Shown here piece after piece: positions 17,869-26,752 of a DNA stretch of 64,000 nucleotides. Numbering within the stretch: position 1 is the first letter of the stretch; each line of letters opens with the position of its first letter. The notes beneath the pieces are model-generated. The model was not told the DNA's origin, ran no database searches, and saw nothing but the letters and a program-made list of their open reading frames with translations. The translations under genes and the position numbers were made by a program. Origin of the DNA: Arthrobacter crusticola (GTDB lineage Bacteria; Actinomycetota; Actinomycetes; Actinomycetales; Micrococcaceae); assembly GCF_004357995.1 (NCBI RefSeq), contig NZ_SMTK01000006.1:186001-250000 (forward strand), read 5' to 3'.

Positions 17869-19575
17869 TTGAACACTGAGAACAGCCCGGTTGCGGATTC
17901 GCACCACCTCCTTGCCGATAACAGCGACGACGCCATCGACGTCGAGGACACGCTCGTCACCACCGAGGAGCCCCACAAGGAGGTCCCCGAGACCTTCGCC
18001 GACTTCAACGTCCGCCCCGACATCGTGGAGTCGTTGGCCGATGCCGGAATCCTCCACCCCTTCCCCATCCAGGCGATGACCCTGTCGATCGCCCTGGGCG
18101 GCCATGACATCATCGGCCAGGCCAAGACCGGAACCGGCAAGACGCTTGGTTTCGGCATCCCCGCCCTGCAGCGTGTCGTCGGCCCCGACGACGCCGGCTA
18201 CGACAAGCTGCCCGTTCCGGGCGCACCCCAGGCCCTCGTCGTCGTGCCGACCCGCGAACTCGCCGTCCAGGTCGCCGGCGACCTCACCACCGCGGCGAAG
18301 AAGCGCAACGCGCGCATCGTCACCATCTACGGCGGCCGGGCCTACGAGCCGCAGATCGAGGCGCTGCAGCGCGGCGTCGAGATTGTCGTCGGCACCCCGG
18401 GCCGGCTGATCGACCTGCACCGCCAGAAGCTCCTGGTGCTCAAGAACGTCAAGATCGTGGTGCTCGACGAGGCCGACGAGATGCTCGACCTCGGCTTCCT
18501 GCCCGACGTGGAGACGCTGATCGCCGCCACGCCCCCGGTGCGCCAGACGCTGCTGTTCTCCGCCACCATGCCTGGCCCCGTCGTCGCCATGGCGCGCCGC
18601 TACATGACCCAGCCCACGCATATCCGCGCCGCGGATCCCGAGGACGAGGGCATCACCAAGAAGGACATCCGCCAGGTCATCTACCGCGCCCACAACCTCG
18701 ACAAGGCTGAGGTCGTCGCCCGGATCCTGCAGGCGCGCGGCCGCGGCCGGACGATCATCTTCACCAAGACCAAGCGCACCGCCGCGAAGCTCTCCGAGGA
18801 ACTCATTGACCGCGGCTTCGCCGCCGGCGCGATCCACGGCGACCTCGGCCAGGGCGCGCGCGAGCAGGCCCTGCGCGCCTTCCGCGGTGACAAGATCGAC
18901 GTCCTGGTCGCCACCGAGGTCGCGGCCCGCGGCATCGACGTCGAAGACATCACGCACGTGATCAACTACCAGTGCCCCGAGGACGAAAAGGCGTACCTGC
19001 ACCGCGTGGGCCGCACCGGCCGCGCCGGCAAGAAGGGCACGGCCGTCACGTTCGTCGACTGGGACGACGTGCCCCGCTGGGGTCTGATCAACAAGGCCCT
19101 CGGGCTGGACTCGCCCGAGCCGATCGAGACGTACTCCTCCTCGCCCCACCTGTTCACGGACCTCGACATTCCGGAGGGGACGAAGGGGCGGCTGCCGCGC
19201 GGTGCCCGCAAGCTGGCCGGCATCGACGCCGAGGTGCTCGAGGACCTCGGCGAGACCGGCAAGAAGGGCCGCACCGGCGGCGCGCCGACCGGCCGCGGAG
19301 ACGGTCAGCGCCGTGACGGCGCCCGCGGCGACGGCCAGCGCAGCGAGGGCGGGCGGAGCCGTTCGCGCTCCCGCTCCGGCGGCCGGGGTTCAGGTTCCGC
19401 CGACGAGGGCAGCGAGGCGCAGGGCACCCGCCGGCGCCGTTCACCGGCTGCCGGGGAGGGCACCGCCGACGCGGCCGCCCCGTCGGCCGCCGCCCCCGAG
19501 CGTCCCCGCCGCACCCGTACCCGCCGGCGCAACGGCGAGGTCGTCGCCCAGCCCACCCGCGGCTCGGAGGAGTAG
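17869..19575 (+). CDS. DEAD-box ATP-dependent RNA helicase
   Basis: RNA-remodelling helicase of 568 aa. In order I see the Q motif region FNVRPDIVESLADAG, motif I AKTGTGKT, Ia PTRELAVQ, II DEAD at 200-203, III SATMPG, V VAARGIDVEDI and VI HRVGRTGRAG. The last 120 or so residues are a disordered Arg/Gly/Ser-rich tail (RSRSRSGGRGSG) likely to bind RNA. The start is a TTG lacking a good ribosome-binding site, so the exact N terminus is uncertain, though the first 45 acidic residues are variable in this family anyway. It is followed 7 nt later by a DNA methyltransferase. Confidence 0.94.
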   Translation: MNTENSPVADSHHLLADNSDDAIDVEDTLVTTEEPHKEVPETFADFNVRPDIVESLADAGILHPFPIQAMTLSIALGGHDIIGQAKTGTGKTLGFGIPALQRVVGPDDAGYDKLPVPGAPQALVVVPTRELAVQVAGDLTTAAKKRNARIVTIYGGRAYEPQIEALQRGVEIVVGTPGRLIDLHRQKLLVLKNVKIVVLDEADEMLDLGFLPDVETLIAATPPVRQTLLFSATMPGPVVAMARRYMTQPTHIRAADPEDEGITKKDIRQVIYRAHNLDKAEVVARILQARGRGRTIIFTKTKRTAAKLSEELIDRGFAAGAIHGDLGQGAREQALRAFRGDKIDVLVATEVAARGIDVEDITHVINYQCPEDEKAYLHRVGRTGRAGKKGTAVTFVDWDDVPRWGLINKALGLDSPEPIETYSSSPHLFTDLDIPEGTKGRLPRGARKLAGIDAEVLEDLGETGKKGRTGGAPTGRGDGQRRDGARGDGQRSEGGRSRSRSRSGGRGSGSADEGSEAQGTRRRRSPAAGEGTADAAAPSAAAPERPRRTRTRRRNGEVVAQPTRGSEE

Positions 19576-19581
19576 CACCCG

Positions 19582-20454
19582 ATGACGGAACCTGCCTGGA
19601 CCCCGGGCGGCAGCAACCTCGTGGTCCACGCAGACAACGCCGCCTACCTCCCGACCCTGCCCGACGGCGCCTTCACCATGATCTACGTCGACCCGCCCTT
19701 CAACACGGGTCGGGCCCAGCGGCGTCAGCAGCTGAGCATGGTCCGCAATGCCGACGGCACCGGGGACCGGGTCGGGTTCAAGGGGATGAGCTACTCCACG
19801 GTCAAGGGGATGCTCGCCAGCTACGACGACGCGTTCGAGGACTACTGGGACTTCCTCGCGCCGCGGCTGGCCGAGGCGTGGCGCCTCCTCGCCGAGGACG
19901 GCACGCTGTACCTCCACCTTGACTACCGCGAGGTGCACTACGCCAAGGTGATGCTCGATTCACTGTTCGGCCGCGAGTGCTTCCTCAACGAAATCATCTG
20001 GGCCTACGACTACGGGGCCCGCGCCAAGCGGAAGTGGCCGGCGAAGCACGACAACATCCTCGTCTACGTCAAGGACCCGGCCCGGTACCACTTCAACAGC
20101 GCCGAGGTGGACCGGGAACCCTACATGGCGCCGGGGCTGGTGACCGCGGAGAAGGCCGCACTCGGCAAGCTGCCCACCGATGTCTGGTGGCACACCATCG
20201 TCTCGCCAACCGGGCGCGAGAAGACCGGTTATCCGACGCAGAAGCCAGAGGGCCTGCTGCGCCGGGCGGTCGCCGCGAGCAGCCGCGAGGGCGACTGGGT
20301 CCTCGACTTCTTCGCCGGATCCGGAACCCTGGGCGCCGTCGCCGGAAAGCTGGGACGCCGGTTCGTGTGCGTCGATCAGAACCCGCAGGCCGTGGAGATC
20401 ATGCGCAGGCGCCTGGCTCCCTACTGCGAACCGGCCGGACGCAGCAGCGCGTAG
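19582..20454 (+). CDS. Site-specific DNA methyltransferase, beta class (orphan)
   Basis: Predicted S-adenosylmethionine-dependent N6-adenine or N4-cytosine methyltransferase. The catalytic motif IV DPPF is at residues 37-40. The AdoMet motif FAGSG is at 244-248, followed by GRRFVCVDQNP, giving the IV-TRD-I order of the beta class. The region between them (about 60-200) would hold target recognition. At 290 aa it is compact. A GGAGG lies before the ATG, and the helicase stop is only 7 nt upstream. No endonuclease gene is nearby, so it looks like an orphan, perhaps with an epigenetic or RNA-coupled role. Confidence 0.88.
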   Translation: MTEPAWTPGGSNLVVHADNAAYLPTLPDGAFTMIYVDPPFNTGRAQRRQQLSMVRNADGTGDRVGFKGMSYSTVKGMLASYDDAFEDYWDFLAPRLAEAWRLLAEDGTLYLHLDYREVHYAKVMLDSLFGRECFLNEIIWAYDYGARAKRKWPAKHDNILVYVKDPARYHFNSAEVDREPYMAPGLVTAEKAALGKLPTDVWWHTIVSPTGREKTGYPTQKPEGLLRRAVAASSREGDWVLDFFAGSGTLGAVAGKLGRRFVCVDQNPQAVEIMRRRLAPYCEPAGRSSA

Positions 20455-20469
20455 CCGCCGGCGCCTGCC

Positions 20470-21312
20470 CTAGCGGACGCGGTGGCCGCCGGCGTGCTCG
20501 ATGATGCGGTCGAGGGTCTCGGGCGCCGTCACGTTCTCCCCGAGCAGATTCGGCTTGCCCGCACCGTGGTAATCGCTCGAGCCGGTGATCAGCAGGTCGT
20601 GCTGGGCCGCGGTGCGCCGGAGCGCTGCCCGCGCGTCCTCGGGGTTGTCGCGGTGGTCGATCTCCAGGCCGAGCAGCCCCGCATCGATCATCTCGTTCAG
20701 GACCGCGCTGCCGATCACCCGGCCCCGGGCGAAGGCCGACGGGTGGGCGAAGACCGGCACGCCGCCGGCGCTGCGGATCAGTTCGACCGCCACCGCCGGA
20801 TGTGGTGCATAGTGCCCCACCCAGTACTTGGAGCGCACGGTGAGGATCCGCTCGAACGCCTCGGAGCGGTCGGCGACGATCTTCAGGGCGACGAGCGCGT
20901 CCGCGATGTGGGGGCGCCCCACTGTGGCCCCGTCGGCCACATGGTCCTCGACCAGGTCCCAGCTGATGGGGAAATCCTCGGACAGCCGCTCGACCATGCG
21001 CCGCGCGCGGCTGAGGCGCGCCGCCCGCGATTTTTCGATCTCCGCGAGCAGGCCGGCGTGGGTGGGGTCGTGCAGGTAGGACAGCACGTGCACGCTGATG
21101 CCGGTGTCGCTCTGGCACGAGACCTCCATTCCCGGGATGAAGCGGATCCCTTCCGCCGAGGCCGCCTCCGCGGCCTCCGCCCAGCCCGCCGTGGAATCGT
21201 GGTCGGTCAGCGCGACGGCGTCGAGCCCGGCACGCCGCGCCGAACGAATCAGCACCGCGGGGCTTTCCGTGCCGTCGGAGATGTTGGAGTGCGTGTGCAG
21301 GTCGATTCTCAC
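20470..21312 (-). CDS. PHP-domain phosphoesterase (YciV/RnaAM-type)
   Basis: Predicted trinuclear-metal phosphoesterase; relatives hydrolyse 3',5'-nucleoside bisphosphates or 5'-ends of short RNAs. The 280-aa protein has the PHP signature set: RIDLHTHSNISDG, LTDHDS, IPGMEVSC, VHVLSYLHD, FAHPSAFARG and SDYHGAGK. GTG 21312 is favoured over the adjacent TTG because the homology starts there and because TAGATT lies 6 nt upstream on the minus strand, implying a leaderless message. It converges on the methyltransferase with 15 nt between stops. Confidence 0.9.
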   Translation of the reverse strand: MRIDLHTHSNISDGTESPAVLIRSARRAGLDAVALTDHDSTAGWAEAAEAASAEGIRFIPGMEVSCQSDTGISVHVLSYLHDPTHAGLLAEIEKSRAARLSRARRMVERLSEDFPISWDLVEDHVADGATVGRPHIADALVALKIVADRSEAFERILTVRSKYWVGHYAPHPAVAVELIRSAGGVPVFAHPSAFARGRVIGSAVLNEMIDAGLLGLEIDHRDNPEDARAALRRTAAQHDLLITGSSDYHGAGKPNLLGENVTAPETLDRIIEHAGGHRVR

Positions 21313-21434
21313 CAACCCAATCTACGCCAGCAGACGTGGATTCCCCCTTCCTTGAAGGGGCGGCCCGCACTTCAACACGCGCACGCCCCGGCGCCATGTT
21401 TGGCCGCCCGCGGGACCGGTGGGACCATGGACCA

Positions 21435-23027
21435 GTGAGTACAGCAGAGAATCCTCAAGCGTCCCAGCCCGAGCCCGGGGCCACCCCGGTCACCCCCGAA
21501 GACCAGCCGCTGTCGAGCCGCAACGAGAACCGGTCCCAGCGTCCGGACTCCGAGGCGTTCAAGGCCTTCATGGCCGGCAGCTGGGCACCCACCGACACCG
21601 CCCTGCCGGAGAAGGCTCCCGTGGCGGACTTCGCCGCGCAGCGCCGGCGCGCAATTTCGGAGCAGTTCCCGGGTGAGCGCCTCGTCATTCCGGCCGGGCC
21701 GCTGAAGGTCCGCTCGAATGACACGGACTACCGTTTCCGCCCGCACTCCGGCTTCGCCCACCTGACCGGCCTCGGCCTGGACCACGAGCCCGACGCGGTG
21801 CTGGTGATGGAACCGGTCGGCGAAGGAACCGGTGACGACGGCGGCCACCACACCGCCACCCTGTACTTCCGCGAACTGGCCGGCCGGGACAGCTCGGAAT
21901 TCTATGCCAACGCGCGCTACGGCGAGTTCTGGATCGGCCCGCGCCTGTCCCGCGCCCAGGTGTCATCCCTGCTGGCCCTCGAGACGGCCGACCTCGACGG
22001 CCTCGAGACGGCCGTGACCAAGGACGCCGGCGTGCCGCAGATCGGCGGCATCAGCATTCGGCTCCTCCGCGAGGTCGACCTCAATGCCGATGCGCTCGTG
22101 GACACCTCCCGCATCAACACCGGGGTGGACCTGGAGAAGGCGGACGCCCTCGACGCGAAGCTCGCCGAGGCGCTCTCGGAGCTGCGCCTGATCAAGGACT
22201 CCTGGGAGATCGAGCAGCTCCAGGCCGCCGTTGATGCCACCGTCAACGGCTTCCATGAAGTGGTTCGCCAGCTCCCCCGGGCCATCTCCCACCCCCGTGG
22301 CGAGCGCGTGGTGGAGGGTGCGTTCTTCACCCGGGCCCGGGAAGAAGGCAACGACCTCGGCTACGACACGATCGCGGCCTCGGGCAACAACGCGACGGTG
22401 CTTCACTGGATCCGGAACAACGGCCGGGTGTCGGCCGGGGACCTCCTCCTGCTCGACGCCGGCGTTGAAGCCGAGAGCCTTTACACCGCCGACGTCACCC
22501 GGACCCTGCCGGTGAACGGCACCTACTCCGAGGTGCAGCGCCGGATCTACTCGGCGGTCCTCGAGGCCGCCGACGCCGCCTTCGCCGCGGCCCGGCCCGG
22601 AGGCAAGTTCCGCGACATCCACACCGCGGCCGTCACCGTCCTCGCCGAGCGCCTCAACGACTGGGGCCTGCTCCCGGTGCCGCTCGAGGAGGTTCTCGCC
22701 CCAGAGGGCCAGCAGCACCGGCGGTGGATGCCCCACGGCACCAGCCACCACCTCGGAATGGACGTGCACGACTGCGCCCAGGCGCGCCGGGAACTCTACC
22801 TCGACGGGGTGCTCACCGAGGGAATGGTGTTCACTATCGAGCCCGGGCTGTACTTCAAGAACGAGGACCTCTCGGTGCCCGAGGAATACCGGGGCATCGG
22901 CGTCCGGATCGAAGACGACATCCTCATGACCAAAGACGGTCCGGTGAACCTCAGCGGCGCCCTGCCCCGCGATCCCGAGGACGTTGAGGCCTGGATGGCC
23001 GGCATCTACAGCCCGACCGGCGAGTAG
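21435..23027 (+). CDS. pepP: Xaa-Pro aminopeptidase (aminopeptidase P, M24 family)
   Basis: Cleaves the N-terminal residue from peptides with proline at position 2. The 530-aa protein has an acidic, proline-rich N terminus, an AMP_N domain (about 60-200) and the pita-bread M24 domain. Metal ligands are visible: LLLDAGVE and YTADVTRTLP (two Asp), HGTSHHLGMDVHD (His), FTIEPGLYF (Glu) and GIGVRIEDDI (Glu). GTG 21435 was selected because upstream codons are non-conserved; the ribosome-binding site is weak. A 14-bp hairpin follows the stop. Confidence 0.93.
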   Translation: MSTAENPQASQPEPGATPVTPEDQPLSSRNENRSQRPDSEAFKAFMAGSWAPTDTALPEKAPVADFAAQRRRAISEQFPGERLVIPAGPLKVRSNDTDYRFRPHSGFAHLTGLGLDHEPDAVLVMEPVGEGTGDDGGHHTATLYFRELAGRDSSEFYANARYGEFWIGPRLSRAQVSSLLALETADLDGLETAVTKDAGVPQIGGISIRLLREVDLNADALVDTSRINTGVDLEKADALDAKLAEALSELRLIKDSWEIEQLQAAVDATVNGFHEVVRQLPRAISHPRGERVVEGAFFTRAREEGNDLGYDTIAASGNNATVLHWIRNNGRVSAGDLLLLDAGVEAESLYTADVTRTLPVNGTYSEVQRRIYSAVLEAADAAFAAARPGGKFRDIHTAAVTVLAERLNDWGLLPVPLEEVLAPEGQQHRRWMPHGTSHHLGMDVHDCAQARRELYLDGVLTEGMVFTIEPGLYFKNEDLSVPEEYRGIGVRIEDDILMTKDGPVNLSGALPRDPEDVEAWMAGIYSPTGE

Positions 23028-23063
23028 GCGCGCCGGCGGCGACAAAGCGTCCGGGAATGCGAC

Positions 23064-23094
23064 AGAGCCCGGCACCCATGGGGTGCCGGGCTCT
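23064..23094. terminator. Bidirectional hairpin between pepP and stress gene
   Basis: A perfect 14-bp stem (23064-23077 with 23081-23094) has a 3-nt ATG loop. It lies between convergent genes, 37 nt after the pepP stop, and has no strong T-tract on either side. It fits the hairpin-only terminators common in actinobacteria. Confidence 0.75.
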
Positions 23095-23161
23095 CTCGCG
23101 TGCCGGGTGCTGCTCGTGCCGGCTCTCCACCGGCGGCTGGGCCGAGGCGCTCCGCCGGGAG

Positions 23162-24046
23162 CTACCGGCCGTCGCGGGGAGGCTCAACCCTCGTCGAGCC
23201 ATGCTGGCCCGCCTCCCCGGCCGGCCCGTCCGAAACCGGTCCCTCCGGCTCCGCGGCCGGAGGCTGCACGCCGGCCGGACCCTCGGCGCGGGGGACCTCC
23301 TCCTGGACGGGGGTGTCGACCCGGATTCCGTACTGGGGCCTTCCATCGGGCAGATCGGGATACTTGCCGCGCCGGGGTCCTGCCGGATCTCCGGGCGCAC
23401 CGCCGGGGCCGGCCGGTGCGGGTGTGCCGGCGTCGGGCCCGGCCGGGCCGGGCGTTACCTCGGGACCGGGGACGCCGCCCAGCGGGGCGGGAGGCTGATA
23501 ACCTCCTGCGGGCCGGTCCCAGCCGCCGGCCGGACCGCCGGGATGCAGCGCCTGGCCGTTCATGGGAAGCTGCTGGAGCCGGCGGCGCGCCTCCCCGGCG
23601 ACCGAGGGGTCGACGATCACGTCGTAGCTTGTGGCGATGACCTGGTTCGTGGAGGTGAAGTCCCGCTTCCCCCGCTGGAACGCGTAGGTGATGACCCCGA
23701 AGAGAAGCCAGAACATCGCACCGAGCGCCATCGAGGAGAGGACGCTGGTGAAGGGTTCGCTGCCTCCGAAGAGGGTGAGGATCAGCCCGACGAAGAAGCC
23801 GAACCAGGCGCCGGTGGCCGCACTGGCCAGGGCCACCCGCGGGTAGCTGAGCCGTCCGGTGACCCGCTCCACCGTCTTCAGGTCGTTGCCGATGATGGAG
23901 ACGCGTTCCACCGGGAACTTGTTGTCGGCGAGGTAGTCCACCGCCTTCTGCGCTTCGAGGTAGGCCGTGTAGCGGCCCACCGTTTCACCGCGCGGCAGAG
24001 CGCGGCCTTCGTCACGGGAAGGGGTGCGTCCAAGTACATTCGCCAT
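23162..24046 (-). CDS. General stress protein-like membrane protein (YflT-like domain)
   Basis: A 294-aa protein. The N-terminal domain (about 15-75, TVGRYTAYLEAQKAVDYL then VSIIGNDL) resembles the heat-induced YflT family. Two membrane segments follow (about 60-80 and 90-112, around ATGAWFGFFVGLILTLF and ALGAMFWLLFGVITYAF). A short cytosolic segment precedes a disordered Pro/Gly-rich C-terminal tail of about 120 residues. ATG 24046 (MANVLGR) is preferred, with a GTG 18 nt upstream as an alternative. The function is unknown; an envelope stress role is an inference from the family. Confidence 0.75.
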   Translation of the reverse strand: MANVLGRTPSRDEGRALPRGETVGRYTAYLEAQKAVDYLADNKFPVERVSIIGNDLKTVERVTGRLSYPRVALASAATGAWFGFFVGLILTLFGGSEPFTSVLSSMALGAMFWLLFGVITYAFQRGKRDFTSTNQVIATSYDVIVDPSVAGEARRRLQQLPMNGQALHPGGPAGGWDRPAGGYQPPAPLGGVPGPEVTPGPAGPDAGTPAPAGPGGAPGDPAGPRRGKYPDLPDGRPQYGIRVDTPVQEEVPRAEGPAGVQPPAAEPEGPVSDGPAGEAGQHGSTRVEPPRDGR

Positions 24047-24188
24047 GGGCCCATTGTTCACCACATCCGGACGCCCGGGATGGAGTATCGCTTGCAGTGA
24101 ACTCGCGCCTCGGCCGCCGACGAGCCGCAGGCGGTGGTGGGATGCCCCGGCGGGCCGGGACGGTGCTTCCGCCCGGGCCTCATGCGCG

Positions 24189-24548
24189 CTACGCGGCGTG
24201 CGCTAAGACCCGGTCGGAGGGGCCGGACTTTTCGCCGGCGGTCAGCGGAGTCAGAAGGAGTGAGGTCTGCTCCTCGGTGAGCAGCTCCGGACAGCTGAGC
24301 GCCAGGTGGGCCATCGCGAGTGCGGCAACCATCCAGTAGGTCCCCTCGACCCGCCCCATCGTTCGCGTGACCAGTGCCCGCAGAGACGGCATGTCGACAC
24401 GGTCCGTTCGGGAGGCGAGGCGTACCACGGTGCTGTTGAACGAGGTGTGGGACTGGACCATTTCATAGCTTGCGGCCGCGGCCTGAAGACGCTCCGGCGT
24501 CCACTCGATTCCGAAGATCCTCTCCAGCGGTGTTGGTGACTTCTCCAT
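24189..24548 (-). CDS. Hypothetical helical protein divergent from HxlR regulator
   Basis: A 119-aa protein I do not recognise. It begins MEKSPTPLERIFGIEWTPER and is mostly predicted helix with a hydrophobic stretch YWMVAALAMAHLAL, but shows no signal peptide or known motif. GGAGG lies 7 nt before ATG 24548, supporting that start. It is divergently transcribed from an HxlR-SCP2 regulator across an 88-nt gap containing a palindrome, so it is the obvious candidate target of that regulator. Confidence 0.7.
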   Translation of the reverse strand: MEKSPTPLERIFGIEWTPERLQAAAASYEMVQSHTSFNSTVVRLASRTDRVDMPSLRALVTRTMGRVEGTYWMVAALAMAHLALSCPELLTEEQTSLLLTPLTAGEKSGPSDRVLAHAA

Positions 24549-24569
24549 GATTCGCCTCCCATACAGCAT

Positions 24570-24630
24570 GATCCTTTGCTAGGATCGAAAAATCTTATTT
24601 CCATACCAACCCGTGCGGTTGCGATATAAT
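24570..24630. promoter_or_regulatory. Divergent promoter and palindrome between hypothetical gene and HxlR
   Basis: A perfect consensus -10 TATAAT at 24625-24630 ends 6 nt before the HxlR ATG, predicting a leaderless transcript. A palindrome GATCCT-TTGCT-AGGATC occupies 24570-24586. It is 22 nt from the start of the small divergent gene and overlaps its probable transcription start. It is a good candidate operator. Confidence 0.55.
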
Positions 24631-24636
24631 TCCTGC

Positions 24637-25314
24637 ATGGCACAGAGAACTTATGACGACTCGTGCGGAGCGGCCCTTGCGATGGACGCAGTCGGCGAGC
24701 GGTGGTCGATGCTGGTGGTTCGTGAGCTGCTGCTCGGACCCAAGCGCTTCAGCGACCTGCGCGCCGGCCTGCCGAACGCCAGCCCTAATGTCCTGAGCCA
24801 GCGACTGAAGGAACTTGAGGCCTCGGGCCTGCTTCGGCATGTGAAGCTCGGGCCCCCGGCAAGCGTCTCGGCCTATAAACTCACCGACAGCGGGCGCCAG
24901 CTCGAACCGATCCTCCTTGAGCTCTCGCGGTGGGGCTCGAGGATTTCGCACCGGCCGGAGAAGGGCATGAGCACCGACGCTTTCATGCTGATGCTCAAGG
25001 CCCTCTACTTTCCACCCGAAGGATCCCGGTTCGACGCAAGGATCCGGATCCGGGTCAACGGGGACCAGTTCACCGTGGTGGTGACCCCGCAGGCCATCGA
25101 CGTCAGCCGGTCCGGCGCGGGAACCGTGGACGTGGAGGTGACCGGGGATGTCCTCGCCCTCTGGGACCTGATCTTCAGCGGCGAGACCGTGCCCGAGTCG
25201 CTTGCGTCCGAACGGATCACCGTGGAGGGGGACGCCGGGCTGGCTGCGGAGTTCTTCACCCTGTTTTCCGTCGCCCCGCCCGCGGTGCTCTCACCCGTGC
25301 CGGTGGGCGGCTGA
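24637..25314 (+). CDS. HxlR-type winged-helix regulator fused to an SCP2-like domain
   Basis: A 225-aa transcription factor. The N-terminal 100 residues are a MarR/HxlR-type winged helix: CGAALAMDAVGERWSMLVVRELL, then RFSDLRAGLPNASPNVLSQRLKEL. The C-terminal half (about 115-220, including VVTPQAIDVSRSG and VEVTGDVLALWDLIFSG) resembles the sterol-carrier SCP2 fold and may bind a hydrophobic effector. ATG 24637 lies 6 nt after TATAAT. The fusion is known in actinobacteria, but the ligand is unknown to me. Confidence 0.85.
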   Translation: MAQRTYDDSCGAALAMDAVGERWSMLVVRELLLGPKRFSDLRAGLPNASPNVLSQRLKELEASGLLRHVKLGPPASVSAYKLTDSGRQLEPILLELSRWGSRISHRPEKGMSTDAFMLMLKALYFPPEGSRFDARIRIRVNGDQFTVVVTPQAIDVSRSGAGTVDVEVTGDVLALWDLIFSGETVPESLASERITVEGDAGLAAEFFTLFSVAPPAVLSPVPVGG

Positions 25315-25468
25315 CGAAGGGACCTCCCCATCGACGGGGCACTGCCCCGCACGCCGGGCCGAACCTTCAGAACCGGCGGTGCGTGCCGGAAAGCCCCGGG
25401 ACGGTCCCCGCGCCGATGAAACTGTCACCAAGTACACCGGATCCCGCTCCGCGAAGTAGCCTTGCCTT

Positions 25469-26752
25469 GTGAGTACCAATCCAACCCGCGTCTTTGTGGC
25501 CCGCCTTCTCGGCCTCGACGTTTTCGACCCCCTGGGCGACCGCCTGGGCCGGCTGCGCGACGTCGTGGTGCTCGACCGCGGCGCCCTGAAGGAGCCGCAG
25601 GTTGTGGGCATCGTCATCGAGGTTCCGGGCAAGAAGCGCATCTTCGTGCCCATGACCCGGGTCACCTCGATGGACACCTCGCAGATCATCTGCACGGGCC
25701 TGGTCAACCTGCGCCGCTTCGAACAGCGGGGGGCGGAACTGCTCGTGGTCGGCGAGCTGTTCGACCGGAGGGTCACCCTGCAGGACGGCTCCGGGGACGC
25801 CGTCATCGAAGACATCGCCATGGAGAAGAACCGTGCCGGGGACTGGCATGTCTCCCAGCTGTTCATTCGGCGCGGCGGGCCGAGCTCGCCCCTGCGGAGC
25901 CTGCGCAGGAGCGGCGAGCGCCTGATCATTAACTGGCTCGACGCCTACCACGGGGCCACGAACGAACCTCAGGGGGCCTCCCAGTTCGTCGCCCAGCACG
26001 AGGACCTCAAGGCTGCCGACTTCGCCGAGGCCCTCCACGAGATGAGCAACAAGCGCCGCCTAGAGGTGGCCGGCGAGCTTCAGGATGACCGGCTCGCCGA
26101 CATCCTCCAGGAGCTGCCCGACGACGACCAGGTCCAGATCCTCTCATCGCTCAACCGCGAACGGGCCGCCGACATCCTCGAGGAGATGGACCCCGACGAC
26201 GCCGCGGACCTGCTCAACGAGCTCCCCGAGGCCCAGAAGGAGGAACTGCTCCAGCTGATGGAGCCGGAGGACGCCGACGACGTGCGCCGCCTGCTCGAGT
26301 ACGAGGAGGACACCGCCGGTTCGCTCATGACCACGGTGCCGGTCATCCTCCCACCCGAAGCCACGGTGGCCGAGGCGCTGGCCCACGTCCGGCGCGAAGA
26401 ACTCACCCCGGCGCTCGCCTCGTCGATCTTCGTGTGCCGCCCGCCCCTGGAAACCCCGACCGGGCGTTACCTGGGCGTGGTGCACATCCAGCAGCTGCTG
26501 CGTTTCCCTCCGCCCGAGCAGCTGGGCAACATCCTCGATGCGGACCTCGAACCGGTCAGCGACCAGGCCAACGTCAGCGAGGTCTCCCGCATCCTCGCGA
26601 CCTACAACCTCAACTCGCTGCCGATCATCAACAAGGAGGGCCGCCTGGTGGGCGCGGTGACGGTGGACGACGTGCTCGATCACCTGCTGCCGGACGACTG
26701 GCGGGCCCAGGACGACGCGCGGGCACTTCGTCGGGGAGGAACACATGGCTGA
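25469..26752 (+). CDS. PRC-barrel/MgtE N-terminal/CBS protein without membrane domain
   Basis: A 427-aa cytosolic protein. Residues 5-130 look like one or two PRC-barrel-like units (VARLLGLDVFDPLGDRLGRL). Residues 190-290 are the MgtE N-terminal superhelix (ILQELPDDDQVQILSSL). Residues 290-420 hold a CBS pair ending LPIINKEGRLVGAVTVDDVL. The magnesium-channel transmembrane domain of MgtE is absent, so it is more likely a Mg2+/nucleotide sensor than a transporter. GTG 25469 is 6 nt after TAGCCT, consistent with a leaderless mRNA. It overlaps the next gene by 8 nt. Confidence 0.85.
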   Translation: MSTNPTRVFVARLLGLDVFDPLGDRLGRLRDVVVLDRGALKEPQVVGIVIEVPGKKRIFVPMTRVTSMDTSQIICTGLVNLRRFEQRGAELLVVGELFDRRVTLQDGSGDAVIEDIAMEKNRAGDWHVSQLFIRRGGPSSPLRSLRRSGERLIINWLDAYHGATNEPQGASQFVAQHEDLKAADFAEALHEMSNKRRLEVAGELQDDRLADILQELPDDDQVQILSSLNRERAADILEEMDPDDAADLLNELPEAQKEELLQLMEPEDADDVRRLLEYEEDTAGSLMTTVPVILPPEATVAEALAHVRREELTPALASSIFVCRPPLETPTGRYLGVVHIQQLLRFPPPEQLGNILDADLEPVSDQANVSEVSRILATYNLNSLPIINKEGRLVGAVTVDDVLDHLLPDDWRAQDDARALRRGGTHG

